Below are positions 51,503 through 60,108 of a stretch of DNA of 64,000 nucleotides, in pieces (the stretch's first letter is position 1; every line of letters begins with the position of its first letter). A program made the position numbers and the translations under genes. Origin of the DNA: JAEZHK01 sp964575255 (lineage in GTDB: Bacteria > Bacillota > Clostridia > Christensenellales > Aristaeellaceae). The notes under the pieces are model-generated. The model had not been told where the DNA came from, made no database searches, and saw nothing but the letters and a program-made list of their open reading frames with translations. The stretch is from the NCBI GenBank assembly GCA_964575255.1, contig CAZNPZ010000001.1, positions 1-64,000 of the forward strand, given 5' to 3'.

Positions 51503-52003
51503 GTGAATCTTGACACTTTTTTCGCTGACTGGCTTCAGGGCGCGGAGCGCCTCGCGGTGGTCGGCGTGGGTTCCACGCTGCGCGCGGACGACGCCGTGGG
51601 CATGCTGATCGCAGAACAGCTTCTTGAGGAGTTTCCCCGCGACATCTATCCCCGGCTCCTCGTCTGCCCCGGAGAGACCGCTCCGGAAAACTACTCCGGT
51701 TGTATCCGTTTCTTTAAGCCCACGCATATCCTCGTCATCGACGCGGCGGATCTTGGCCTCGCGCCGGGCGAAATCGTGGAGATCCCGGCGGAAGCCGTGG
51801 GCGGCCCCGCGTTCCTCTCCCATATGCTGCCGCTGAAGGTGATGATCAATTACCTTGCGGACGGTACGAGCGCGAAGTCGGCGCTCCTGGGCATCCAATA
51901 TCAGTCCATGCAGTTCGACGGCGCTGTGACCCCGGAGGTTTTACAAGCGAGCGTAACCCTTACAGATGCGCTGCGCCGCGCGATCCACGAAAAATTGAAA
52001 TAG
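51503..52003 (+). CDS. Hydrogenase maturation protease (HycI/HyaD type)
   Basis: 166-aa endopeptidase that trims the large-subunit C terminus after nickel insertion. VVGVGSTLRADDAVGMLIAEQLLEE carries the first metal-binding Asp, and VIDAADLG the second. GTG start at 51503. As last gene of the operon it matches the 43-residue tail on the large subunit. Confidence 0.9.
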   Translation: MNLDTFFADWLQGAERLAVVGVGSTLRADDAVGMLIAEQLLEEFPRDIYPRLLVCPGETAPENYSGCIRFFKPTHILVIDAADLGLAPGEIVEIPAEAVGGPAFLSHMLPLKVMINYLADGTSAKSALLGIQYQSMQFDGAVTPEVLQASVTLTDALRRAIHEKLK

Positions 52004-52015
52004 AGTTCAATGGCG

Positions 52016-52048
52016 AAACAGCCTGCCGCACAACACAGCAGGCTGTTT
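52016..52048. terminator. Bidirectional terminator after the hydrogenase operon
   Basis: AAACAGCCTGC (52016-52026) pairs with GCAGGCTGTTT (52038-52048), an 11-bp stem followed by TGTGTTG, between convergent genes. Confidence 0.8.
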
Positions 52049-52056
52049 GTGTTGTA

Positions 52057-52890
52057 TCAGGCGCTTCTGCAGAGGATCCCAATCACCGGCGAATCGTCCC
52101 GATACGGTTCACCGGCCAGATTGGACAGCACGGCTTCCATGGTGAATCCATTCTCTTCCAATTCTTGTCGGATGGATTCGGGGGTAAAGAAGGTCTGCCA
52201 TACGCGGTACGCTTTCACGCCAAGACCGTCGATCACGAGGTACCGGTCGCACAGCGCATGTATTTCCGTGTAGAAAAGCGTGTCCTCCAGGACCAGATGC
52301 CGACCCGGACGCCAGAAGCCCGCGTCAGATACCGACCATCTCGCGGCGGCGCGATCCATCCGGCTCCGATAGGCAGCCATGCTTGGAACGTCGAACGCGA
52401 AGAGGCCGCCCGGTTTCAGCGCAAAACGGATGTTCTGAAGTAAAATCCGCCTCTTTTCCGGGGAGGGCACGCCGTAATCCTGCGAGATCATGATCGCCGC
52501 GTCGAATTCTCCCTCCCCGAAGGGATCAAGATAGCTCCCCTGTATATAGCGCGTTTGCCCACCGACCGCGTGTTCCCGCGCATACCGGATCGAGTTTTCC
52601 GAGCCGTCAACGCCCGTCAGGCGATACCCCTTCGCCGCGAGACGTTCGCAGTACAGGCCTGGGCCGCATCCGAGATCGACGATGGAACCGCCGCTCTCGA
52701 CGCCCATCGCGCCGGGCAGAAAATCGCAGATCGCGTCGATTTTCTCAGGCCGGTAGCTTGCGGCGTCCGTGTCCGGCGACAGGTGCGCTTCCAGCATACG
52801 TTCCGAGATGTACGGGTCGTTCCAGAGTTCCTCGGCGGCTTCGTAGGGTTTGGGTCTCTGGGTCACGCCGGGCATATCAAAAATGGTCAT
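52057..52890 (-). CDS. Class I SAM-dependent methyltransferase
   Basis: 277-aa methyltransferase with motif I IVDLGCGPGLYCERLA, GVDGSENSIRYA (acidic SAM-ribose residue in motif II) and LKPGGLFAFDVPSMAAY. Substrate unknown. ATG 52890 follows AAGGGG; the frame stays open for 47 more codons upstream but these lie in a structured leader. It is expressed from its own promoter, not from the hyp operon. Bracketed by a terminator and an unusual leader. Confidence 0.85.
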   Translation of the reverse strand: MTIFDMPGVTQRPKPYEAAEELWNDPYISERMLEAHLSPDTDAASYRPEKIDAICDFLPGAMGVESGGSIVDLGCGPGLYCERLAAKGYRLTGVDGSENSIRYAREHAVGGQTRYIQGSYLDPFGEGEFDAAIMISQDYGVPSPEKRRILLQNIRFALKPGGLFAFDVPSMAAYRSRMDRAAARWSVSDAGFWRPGRHLVLEDTLFYTEIHALCDRYLVIDGLGVKAYRVWQTFFTPESIRQELEENGFTMEAVLSNLAGEPYRDDSPVIGILCRSA

Positions 52891-52919
52891 TGAGATTCCC
52901 CTTTCAAGCTGTTCATCAT

Positions 52920-53075
52920 GACAGCGGACAAAAAGAGAGATACCCACGTGCGGCAGACAGACGCGACGAAAAAGCCTTCTGAGGCCTTTCTCATCCACGC
53001 TCCGTCTTTCTCGCACTTCCAGTCCGCGCAAGCGCGGGCCGGACGGGTATCCCTCCCAATTTTTTGTCCGCTGTC
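52920..53075 (-). ncRNA. Structured 5' leader of the methyltransferase gene (candidate riboswitch-like RNA)
   Basis: The predicted transcript starts at about 53075 and begins and ends with a perfect 15-bp inverted repeat (TTTTTGTCCGCTGTC at 53061-53075 and GACAGCGGACAAAAA at 52920-52934, plus strand). Inside, GATACCC/GGGTATC, GTGCG/CGCAC, AGACG/CGTCT and GCCT/AGGC can nest, giving a closed multi-helix domain of about 156 nt ending 29 nt before the start codon. No known class is recognised. A MITE remnant is an alternative, but no target-site duplication is visible. Confidence 0.5.
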
Positions 53076-53081
53076 CGGTAC

Positions 53082-53110
53082 ATTATCGCACGACAGGCGG
53101 TGGCTGTCAA
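53082..53110 (-). promoter_or_regulatory. Promoter of the methyltransferase gene
   Basis: Minus strand: TTGACA (53105-53110), 17-bp spacer, GATAAT (53082-53087). It lies just outside the 3' end of hypE. The predicted start coincides with the edge of the inverted repeat. Confidence 0.75.
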
Positions 53111-53117
53111 CCCGGTT

Positions 53118-54098
53118 TCAGCAAATTCTGGGCAACCCCTCGCCGGACAGCGGCGGCAGGATGCGCCTTCCGCCCAATTCCGTGATCAGTGTGACGCCCT
53201 TCCCCGCCTGCGCGCAGCCAATGTACTTAGCGTCCCCTCCATAGCGGGATGAACGGATGATCGAAAGCGCCTCATCCGCGTGTTCTTCCGGCACGACGGC
53301 GACCAGTTTCCCCTCGTTGCCCATGTATTTGGGGTCAAGTCCCAGAATCTCGCACAGGCCGCGCACTTCGCGGCTGACCGGCAAGCGCGCGTTTTCAATC
53401 TCAATCCGACAGCCGGAGGCATCTGCGATCTCGTTCAGGATCGTCGCGAGGCCGCCCCGCGTCACATCCCTGAGCGCGTGGAGCGGAATTCCCGACTTTT
53501 GAAGCGACAGAACCATCTCCGTCAGCGGCGCGTCGTCGCTCCGGATGCCGTTCTCGATCCCCATGCGGCTGGACAAAATCGCGGCGTGATGGTCGCCCAG
53601 GTTCCCGGACAAAAGCACCGCGTCGCCGGGTTTGGCGTTCCCGACAGAGACTGCACCGCCTGAAATCGCGCCGATGCCTGCCGTGGTGATGATCAGCCCG
53701 CCGCTCCCCTCCACCACCTTGGTGTCCCCCGCGACGATTTGGACGCCCGCCTCGTCCGCGGCCGCGCGCATCGATCGGGCGATTCTTTCGAGGTCCTCAG
53801 TATCCATGCCCTCCTCGATGGCGAATGCCGCCGTCAGGTACAGAGGCGTCGCGCCCGCCATCAAAAGGTCGTTGACCGTGCCGCACACCGAGAGCCGCCC
53901 GATGTCGCCGCCCGGAAAGAACAGCGGCTTCACGACAAACGCGTCGGTCGTCATCGCGAGCCGCTTTCCGGGCAGTTCCAGAACCGCCGCGTCGCCCATC
54001 GCGTTCAGGTATTTGTTGGAAAGGTGCCTTTGAAACACTACACGGATCAATTCGTTCGTTTGAACGCCGCCGCCGCCGTGCGCCATCTCGATCTTCAC
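53118..54098 (-). CDS. hypE: Hydrogenase maturation protein HypE
   Basis: 326 aa. Dehydrates the C-terminal thiocarbamate to thiocyanate, giving the CN ligands of the NiFe centre. It starts VKIEMAHGGGGVQTNELI (GTG 54098, GGGAGG upstream) and ends LPRIC, with the essential C-terminal Cys. AMTTDAFVVKPLFFPGGDIGRL and SGNLGDHHAAI are conserved. The start overlaps the hypD stop (GTGA). Confidence 0.96.
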   Translation of the reverse strand: MKIEMAHGGGGVQTNELIRVVFQRHLSNKYLNAMGDAAVLELPGKRLAMTTDAFVVKPLFFPGGDIGRLSVCGTVNDLLMAGATPLYLTAAFAIEEGMDTEDLERIARSMRAAADEAGVQIVAGDTKVVEGSGGLIITTAGIGAISGGAVSVGNAKPGDAVLLSGNLGDHHAAILSSRMGIENGIRSDDAPLTEMVLSLQKSGIPLHALRDVTRGGLATILNEIADASGCRIEIENARLPVSREVRGLCEILGLDPKYMGNEGKLVAVVPEEHADEALSIIRSSRYGGDAKYIGCAQAGKGVTLITELGGRRILPPLSGEGLPRIC

Positions 54099-55138
54099 AC
54101 CCCAGCCTCCCTCGCCCAGATTCCGCACGAACCTTCCGCCGACACCATGCACGCACCCACCGGGCGCGCCGGGTTGCAGCCGTGGAGGAACAGCGGGCAC
54201 TCATCGGGCACGATCCGCCCCAGCATCACATCGCCGCATCGGCAGGCTGGGCTCTCCATCCCGCGCGGCAGTTCCCCTGGCCAAGCGTTGAATGTATCGT
54301 ATTCGCGCCGCAGCCGCAGCCCCGATCCGGGAATGAAACCGATTCCCCGCCAGCGCGCGTCGGCGGGTTCAAAATACCGTGCCACCGCGTTCATCGCCTG
54401 TGTATTGCCGTCTACCGTTACAGCGCGGGGGTACAGGTTGGCCGCGTGAGGGTTTCCGGTGTCGATCTGATCGAGAATCTCAACAAGTCCTTTTAGAATG
54501 TCCTGCGGTTCAAAGCCTGCGATTACAAACGGTTTGTGAAATTCTTCCGCCAGCGGCGTAAACGCGTCGCTGCCGGTCAATACCGCGACATGGCCGGGGC
54601 ACAAAAACGCGTCGATGCCATTCTCCGCTGCCGCCAGCGCGCGCAGCGGCTGGATCATCGTCTTGAGCGCCGACACCAGGCGGATGTTTGGAAGCCCTGA
54701 CTTCTCCGCCTCCTGTAGGAGCAGCGCGTACACCGGCGCGGTCGTTTCAAACCCCACCGCCGCGACGACGCAGGTTTCGTCCGGGTGATTCGCGGCGTAG
54801 TCGATCACGTCGCGCGGCCCCAGAAACATCGTAACGCGTCCACCCATCGCCTTCGCGCCGGATAGGCTCGTGGTGCTGCCCGGCACGCGCAGCATGTCAC
54901 CGAACGCGAACACTCGGTGGCCGGGTCTGAGCGACAACTCGTTCAGCGCGTCGATGAAGCCCGGCTCCGTCACGCATACCGGGCAGCCCGGCCCGGAGAC
55001 CAGGCGGATGTTTCCCGGCAGCAGCGCGCGAAGCCCAGACCGAGCGATGGCCGCAGTGTGCGTGCCGCACACCTCCATCACGCGAAGCTTCGGACCGCCA
55101 TACCGCCGAATTCTATGCAGGAGTTCTTCCGCGTTCAC
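54095..55138 (-). CDS. hypD: Hydrogenase maturation protein HypD
   Basis: 347 aa. Scaffold for Fe(CN)2CO assembly with HypC. VMEVCGTHTAAIARSGLR, LVSGPGCPVCVT, AVGFETTAPVYA, IAGFEPQDIL and the C-terminal iron-sulfur ligands (ACRCGDVMLG, HGCNP, SCGIWARE) are present. GTG 55138 overlaps the hypC stop. Confidence 0.96.
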   Translation of the reverse strand: MNAEELLHRIRRYGGPKLRVMEVCGTHTAAIARSGLRALLPGNIRLVSGPGCPVCVTEPGFIDALNELSLRPGHRVFAFGDMLRVPGSTTSLSGAKAMGGRVTMFLGPRDVIDYAANHPDETCVVAAVGFETTAPVYALLLQEAEKSGLPNIRLVSALKTMIQPLRALAAAENGIDAFLCPGHVAVLTGSDAFTPLAEEFHKPFVIAGFEPQDILKGLVEILDQIDTGNPHAANLYPRAVTVDGNTQAMNAVARYFEPADARWRGIGFIPGSGLRLRREYDTFNAWPGELPRGMESPACRCGDVMLGRIVPDECPLFLHGCNPARPVGACMVSAEGSCGIWAREAGV

Positions 55139-55350
55139 AGCGCGCCTCCGATTTCCTCGTGGAGCGCCGCGATTTCCTGCGCTGCCTCCGGCGTCAGAAT
55201 CTGCATCGCGTAGCCCGCGTGCACCAATACCCAATCCCCCACGTTTGGCTGAACGAAGCCGACGTGCACACGGATCAGGTTGCCCAGCACGTCCACTTTC
55301 GCCCAATCCCCGTCGATAGACGCCACCCTGCCCGCCGCGGCGACGCACAT
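55135..55350 (-). CDS. hypC: Hydrogenase maturation chaperone HypC
   Basis: 71 aa. Starts MCVAAAGRVASIDG with the essential Cys2, followed by the OB-fold core NVGDWVLVHAGYAMQIL. Carries iron and ligands between HypD and the large subunit. It is 6 bp behind hypF. Confidence 0.95.
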   Translation of the reverse strand: MCVAAAGRVASIDGDWAKVDVLGNLIRVHVGFVQPNVGDWVLVHAGYAMQILTPEAAQEIAALHEEIGGAL

Positions 55351-55356
55351 AGAAAA

Positions 55357-57582
55357 TCACCTCGATGCGATGAATGCCTGCCCCAGGCTGATCCCGCCGT
55401 CTCCCGGAGGCACCTGCCGGTTGATGAAAACGCGGAAACCCTTCGCGCGCAGGCGCAAAAGGCATGAATCTGTGAGTATCCGGTTCAGGAACACGCCGCC
55501 CGACAGCGCCACGTCCCGAATGCCATATCGCGCGCACAGGATGTCGCACACGCGCTCCACCATGTCCGCGACCGACTCGTGAAAGCCCAGCGCCAGCGCC
55601 GGAACATCGCCGATTTCCGAGAGCGCGAGGACGACCGGCTTCCAGTCTGCGATGAGACGCCCGTCCCGCTTGGAAATGTCGAATCCGATTTTCGCGGGCG
55701 CAATCCCCACACGGCGTGCCAACGTCGCTTCATTTTCCAGCCGGATCGCGCACTCGCCCTCGTACCGGTTTTCGCGGCAGACGCCCAAGATCGCGGATGC
55801 CGCGTCAAAGAGCCGCCCCATGCTGGAGGAAGTCACCGTGTTGACGTCCAGTTTCAGCGCCTTTTCCAGCACGTTCCAACCAGTATAGTTTGGTGTAACC
55901 CCGCACGCCGCCAGATAGCATGCCGCGGTTTTTTCCGCGTCCCGCATGGATTCGTCGCCACCTGTCATTTTTACAGGAAGAAGGTGCCCGACTCGTTCGA
56001 ATTCTGAGCCGTGGCACAGTAAAAATTCCCCGCCCCAGACGGTAGTGTCTGTTCCGTAGCCGGTTCCGTCGAAGGCGACGCCGAGCGCGCGGTCAAGGCC
56101 GTGTTCCGCCATCACCGACGCGACATGCGCGTGGTGGTGCTGTACCTCGACCACAGGAAGCCTACGCCTTTTCGCCCAGTCCCGGCTGAAATAGCGCGGA
56201 TGCATGTCGCAGGCTGCTGTTTGCGGTTTCGCTCCCAGAAGCGCGGTCAGATTTTCCGCGATCATGACGTAACGTTCGAGGCAATCCGCATCCTCAAGAT
56301 CGCCGATGTGCGGGCCGACGGTTGCGTATCCGTTCTCCGCGACGCAACAGGTGGCTTTCAGATCGCCTCCGGCGGCAAAAACACGCCTTTGACCTTCCAT
56401 TTTATGCGGCAGCGGCGCGTATCCCCTCGCCCGGCGAAGAATCTGTGGCGCGCCGTCGATCACCCGCGCCACCGAATCGTCCAGTGGGTTCACAATCTTC
56501 CGGTCGTTGGACAGAACCCCGGCAACTTCGCCCGGCGCGAACGCGAGCGCCTTTTCCTCTTGGAAAATGATCGGCTCGCCGCTTCTGTTCATGCTGGTCA
56601 TCACCAAAGCCCTCGCGCCATCCACAGCGACCGCGTCGAACAGCAGATGGTGAACGGGCGTGTACGCGAGAAAGCAGCCGTATTCCAGGCTGCCCTGCGC
56701 CACGTTTTCGCTGAACGCGGAGGTTTTGACCTTAAGCAGCACGATGGGTCGCGCGAAACTCTCAAGCAGCGCGCGCTCCTGTGAACTGACTTCGCATACG
56801 GCTTCGATGTCATTCATGGAGGCGAACATCACCGCGAACGGCTTTTGTTCCCGTCCCTTCAGCGCGCGCAGGCGACGAACCGGTTCGTCTTCCGGCAGGC
56901 AGCACAGGTGATAGCCGCCGATACCCCTGACCGCCACAATGCCGCCTTGAAGGATGTCGCGGGCGGCGCTTTCCATCGGTTCGTCCTGCTCCACGCCGTA
57001 TTTCAGATAGCAAAGCCTCGGCCCGCAGTCCGGGCAGGCGATGGTCTGCGCGTGCAGGCGGCGGTCGCCTGGTGAGCGGTACTCCGCCTCGCAGACGGCG
57101 CACATCGGAAACGCGCGCATCGTGGTGGTCTCCCGGTCATAGGGAAGCGCCCGCAGGATCGAGTAGCGCGGGCCGCAGGCGGAGCAGCTGATGAATGGGT
57201 GGCGGCACCGACGGTTCGCGGGGTCGCGCATTTCCCGCAGACAATCATTGCACACCGGCGCGTCAGGCGGAACCAGCGCGGGATGCGTTGTTCCCTCCGG
57301 CGCGCCACCGCTTTCCAGAATCCAAAAGCCGTCTCCGTCAAACGGGACGGCTTCCTCCGTGTCCATGCTCAGGATCGCGAAGCGCGCACACAATGCTTCT
57401 ATCAGCTCGGAAACTGATGACGCCGTCCCGGAGAGGAGGCACTCCGCCAACCCGCCCGCGTTGCGAACCCAGCCGATGACGCCCAGTTCCGTCGCAAGCT
57501 GTTTGACCGCGGGCCGGAAGCCAACCCCCTGGACTTGCCCGGAGAAGACGATTTTCAGGCTCCGGCGCGCGCTGTCAGCCAA
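55357..57582 (-). CDS. hypF: Carbamoyltransferase HypF
   Basis: 741-aa enzyme that carbamoylates the HypE C-terminal Cys. Domains in order: acylphosphatase (FSGQVQGVGFRPAVKQLA), two zinc fingers (CNDCLREM...CSACGPR and CAVCEAEY...CPDCGPR), a YrdC-like domain and a Kae1-like domain with the metal-binding VQHHHAHVASVMAE and LSGGVFLNRIL. Length is typical. Its start overlaps hypB by 28 bp. Confidence 0.97.
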   Translation of the reverse strand: MADSARRSLKIVFSGQVQGVGFRPAVKQLATELGVIGWVRNAGGLAECLLSGTASSVSELIEALCARFAILSMDTEEAVPFDGDGFWILESGGAPEGTTHPALVPPDAPVCNDCLREMRDPANRRCRHPFISCSACGPRYSILRALPYDRETTTMRAFPMCAVCEAEYRSPGDRRLHAQTIACPDCGPRLCYLKYGVEQDEPMESAARDILQGGIVAVRGIGGYHLCCLPEDEPVRRLRALKGREQKPFAVMFASMNDIEAVCEVSSQERALLESFARPIVLLKVKTSAFSENVAQGSLEYGCFLAYTPVHHLLFDAVAVDGARALVMTSMNRSGEPIIFQEEKALAFAPGEVAGVLSNDRKIVNPLDDSVARVIDGAPQILRRARGYAPLPHKMEGQRRVFAAGGDLKATCCVAENGYATVGPHIGDLEDADCLERYVMIAENLTALLGAKPQTAACDMHPRYFSRDWAKRRRLPVVEVQHHHAHVASVMAEHGLDRALGVAFDGTGYGTDTTVWGGEFLLCHGSEFERVGHLLPVKMTGGDESMRDAEKTAACYLAACGVTPNYTGWNVLEKALKLDVNTVTSSSMGRLFDAASAILGVCRENRYEGECAIRLENEATLARRVGIAPAKIGFDISKRDGRLIADWKPVVLALSEIGDVPALALGFHESVADMVERVCDILCARYGIRDVALSGGVFLNRILTDSCLLRLRAKGFRVFINRQVPPGDGGISLGQAFIASR

Positions 57583-58196
57583 GCTGCCACCTCTTCGAAG
57601 CCTTCGCCGGTGCGGGAACTGACGCGGAACACCACCGCGTGGTCGTTCAGCGCGCGTACGCCCTTCATGTAGTAGGCTTCGTCAAAGTCCACGTACGGGG
57701 CGAGGTCAACCTTGTTGATCAGCACCGCGTCCGCCTTTTCAAACGCCAGCGGATACTTGTAGGGCTTGTCGCTTCCCTCGGTGACGGTGGTGATCAGGAG
57801 CTTCATGTGTTCGCCAATCACGAACTCCGCCGGGCACACGAGGTTCCCGATGTTTTCGACGAACAGGAATCCGTCGGTCAGGCCGATCGCCTCTGCGGCT
57901 TCCCGAACCACCGGAGAATCCAGATGGCACGCGCCGTGGGTGTTGATCTGGCGTGCCGGAATGCCCAGCGCGTTCAGTTTGTCGGTATCGATGTCCGACT
58001 CAATATCGCCCTCGATGACAGCGGCTTTTTTCGGAAGGAGCGGAATCAGCCTGATCAGCGTGCTGGTCTTTCCGACACCCGGCCCGCCCAGAACGTTGAC
58101 GCAAAACACTTTTTTCATCGTAAGTTCCTGATTCAGCGCCGCCGCGACCTCTTCGTTTCGCTTGTAGATGGACTCCTCAATGTCTATCTGGCTCAT
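57555..58196 (-). CDS. hypB: Hydrogenase nickel incorporation GTPase HypB
   Basis: 213 aa. P-loop LGGPGVGKTSTLI, VIEGDIESDID, ENIGNLVCPAEFVIGEH and NKVDLA. It lacks an N-terminal His-rich nickel store. ATG 58196 overlaps the hypA stop as ATGA, with GAGGT upstream. Confidence 0.96.
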   Translation of the reverse strand: MSQIDIEESIYKRNEEVAAALNQELTMKKVFCVNVLGGPGVGKTSTLIRLIPLLPKKAAVIEGDIESDIDTDKLNALGIPARQINTHGACHLDSPVVREAAEAIGLTDGFLFVENIGNLVCPAEFVIGEHMKLLITTVTEGSDKPYKYPLAFEKADAVLINKVDLAPYVDFDEAYYMKGVRALNDHAVVFRVSSRTGEGFEEVAAWLTARAGA

Positions 58197-58534
58197 GATT
58201 GTACCTCGATCGCTTTCACATAAAATTCCCGCCCGATCTCGGTGGGGCGGCCCTGCCCCCCGCACGGGCAGGTAAACTCAAAAGGTTTTCGCTTAAAGAG
58301 TTGTCCACAGGTTTCGCACTTCAGCATGGATTGGACGGTCTCAAACGAAAGCTCCGCGCCTTCGCACAGGCTGCCCGAGCTGACCAGGTCGAAGTACATC
58401 CGGATGGATTCCTCCATGTAGCCGGAGGCGTCGCCAGCGACCAGTTGAATCTTCGTAATCCTGGACGCGCCGCGCGTTTTCGCCGCCTCGGATGCGATGT
58501 CAATGATCCGTTGGGTAATGGGAAGCTCGTGCAT
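58193..58534 (-). CDS. hypA: Hydrogenase nickel incorporation protein HypA
   Basis: 113 aa. N-terminal MHELPITQRII (His2 and Glu3 nickel site) and a zinc domain with CETCGQLF...CPCGG. Works with HypB to load nickel. It follows the [FeFe] hydrogenase gene by 72 bp and is probably co-transcribed with it. Confidence 0.95.
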   Translation of the reverse strand: MHELPITQRIIDIASEAAKTRGASRITKIQLVAGDASGYMEESIRMYFDLVSSGSLCEGAELSFETVQSMLKCETCGQLFKRKPFEFTCPCGGQGRPTEIGREFYVKAIEVQS

Positions 58535-58606
58535 GGTTACCTCCCGCCTGAAAGACGCGCTTTCAGAGCATATACCGCGCGACCCCGTCGTGAAAACACG
58601 TACGCC

Positions 58607-59854
58607 TCAGTCGAAATGGCGTGTGAAAATCTCGTCCTTCTCCAAAAGATCCTCAATCTTGTCAAACCCAAGCTGGCGCAAAAGCTCCATCACGTAAGGG
58701 TTTTCTGCGGGGGTGCGGTACTGCGCCGCTTCCGCGTAAGCGTTGACCGCCTTTTTCCCTTCCTCGGCCGGTGTTACCGCTTTCGGCCCGCCTACGCAGC
58801 CGCCGCGGCAGCCCATGCCCTCGTAAAAGTTGCCGCCGCCCATTCCGGCGCGGATGTCGTTCATCATCGCGCGGCACGCCGGGATACCGTCCGCCTGCCG
58901 GGTGTGGACAGTGACTTCACGGTCGGGGCTGAGCCGCGCGACCGTCTCCCGGACGGCCTCGCTGACCCCGCCCGTCCGCGCGTAGATGCGCCCCGCGCGG
59001 GAGGAGTGATCCTTGTCGCTCTCCGCCATCGCCGCCGGGTTGATGCCCAGAAGGTCGAAGATCGCCTGCGTCTCGTTGAACGTCAAAACAAAGTCCACCG
59101 CGCCCGCGAGATCCTTCTCCCTCGCCTCCGCCTTCTTGGCGAGGCAAGGTCCGATGAACACGGTCAGCGCGTCCGGATACAGCGTCTTGACCGTCCTCGC
59201 GCACGCGACCATCGGCGACACGGAGCCGGGCACATGGGGCATCAGCTCGTGGTAGATCTTGCGGATCATCGCGATCCACATCGGGCAGCAGCAACTGGTC
59301 AGCTGATAGTCCGCCTCGGTATGGATGTTCCGGTCAAACTCCAGCGCCTCCTTGAGGGTCAGAATGTCCGCAAACAGCGATACCTCGATCATGCCATCAA
59401 ACCCCACCGCCTTGAGCGCGGTGCGCAGTTTGCCCGGCGTGACCTCCTCGGAGAACTGCCCCAGAAACGCCGGAGCCACCAGCGCGTAGGCGAGGCTCTT
59501 TGAGGTTCTGACCGCCTTCAGCGCGGGCAGTATGTCGGTGGAGGCTTTCAGTTTCTCACCCGCGCAGCCGTCGATACAGTCGGCGCAGCCCATACACTTT
59601 TCGGGGTCGATTCGTATGCCGCCGTCTGTCCCCAAGTACATCGCGTCAAACGGGCAGCGCTGAACGCAGACCTTTCGCTGTTCCTCCGGGCAGTCGCAGT
59701 CGCCGGTTCGGATCACCAGCGGATGCTTCTCAGGGTGCAAAAGGCAGTCCAGGTGATACGGGTCGTAATCTTCCAGCGCGCGTTCCAGGGCATCGGGATT
59801 GTCCTTGAGCGCAAGGGCGACCGCCTTCGTGTATAGTTCCGAAAAGGTTCTCAT
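58607..59854 (-). CDS. [FeFe] hydrogenase, group B-like (TSCCCPMW type)
   Basis: 415 aa. Two N-terminal [4Fe-4S] motifs (CDCPEEQRKVCVQRCP, with altered spacing, and CMGCADCIDGC) are followed by an H-cluster domain with TSCCCPMW (186-193), GPCLAKK (235-241) and EGMGCRGGCVGG (345-356). The H-cluster cysteines are present, but the motifs differ from the classical TSCCPAW, MPC and MACPGGC. TSCCCP recalls the group B enzymes such as Clostridium pasteurianum CpIII (from memory). Catalytic bias and partner are unknown. HydE/F/G are not in the window. ATG 59854 is preferred. Confidence 0.85.
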   Translation of the reverse strand: MRTFSELYTKAVALALKDNPDALERALEDYDPYHLDCLLHPEKHPLVIRTGDCDCPEEQRKVCVQRCPFDAMYLGTDGGIRIDPEKCMGCADCIDGCAGEKLKASTDILPALKAVRTSKSLAYALVAPAFLGQFSEEVTPGKLRTALKAVGFDGMIEVSLFADILTLKEALEFDRNIHTEADYQLTSCCCPMWIAMIRKIYHELMPHVPGSVSPMVACARTVKTLYPDALTVFIGPCLAKKAEAREKDLAGAVDFVLTFNETQAIFDLLGINPAAMAESDKDHSSRAGRIYARTGGVSEAVRETVARLSPDREVTVHTRQADGIPACRAMMNDIRAGMGGGNFYEGMGCRGGCVGGPKAVTPAEEGKKAVNAYAEAAQYRTPAENPYVMELLRQLGFDKIEDLLEKDEIFTRHFD

Positions 59855-59902
59855 GATGTATGCCCACCGCCTGACCATATCGCGTGATGAACCCGCCACG
59901 TC

Positions 59903-59908
59903 ATTATA
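59903..59908 (-). promoter_or_regulatory. -10 element of the [FeFe] hydrogenase/hyp operon
   Basis: TATAAT on the minus strand, about 50 bp upstream of the start codon. No convincing -35 is seen, so an activator may be needed. Confidence 0.45.
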
Positions 59909-59999
59909 TCATAAACGCGGCCGTCATGAAAATGCCTTTCAATATCCTGTTTCCAGTAAAACCAGAAACACATTTTCAAAGAAAAGCCGTGAAATATCT

Positions 60000-60027
60000 T
60001 TGAATGACGGTGAAGTTTTGATATAAT
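60000..60027 (+). promoter_or_regulatory. Promoter of the small membrane protein gene
   Basis: TTGAAT (60000-60005), 16-bp spacer, TATAAT (60022-60027), divergent from the hydrogenase operon. Confidence 0.65.
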
Positions 60028-60108
60028 GCAATCAATACAGACGTCTGCGCGGATTCGGCGCGAAAATGGCGCCGGAAACGCGAAAACGATGTGAAGGAGG
60101 AGCCGTTC

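Noticed and set aside
52920..53075. Inverted-repeat block considered as a MITE or insertion sequence remnant
   Set aside because: No target-site duplication and no transposase remnant; the match between promoter start and repeat edge favours an RNA leader, although the alternative is kept open.
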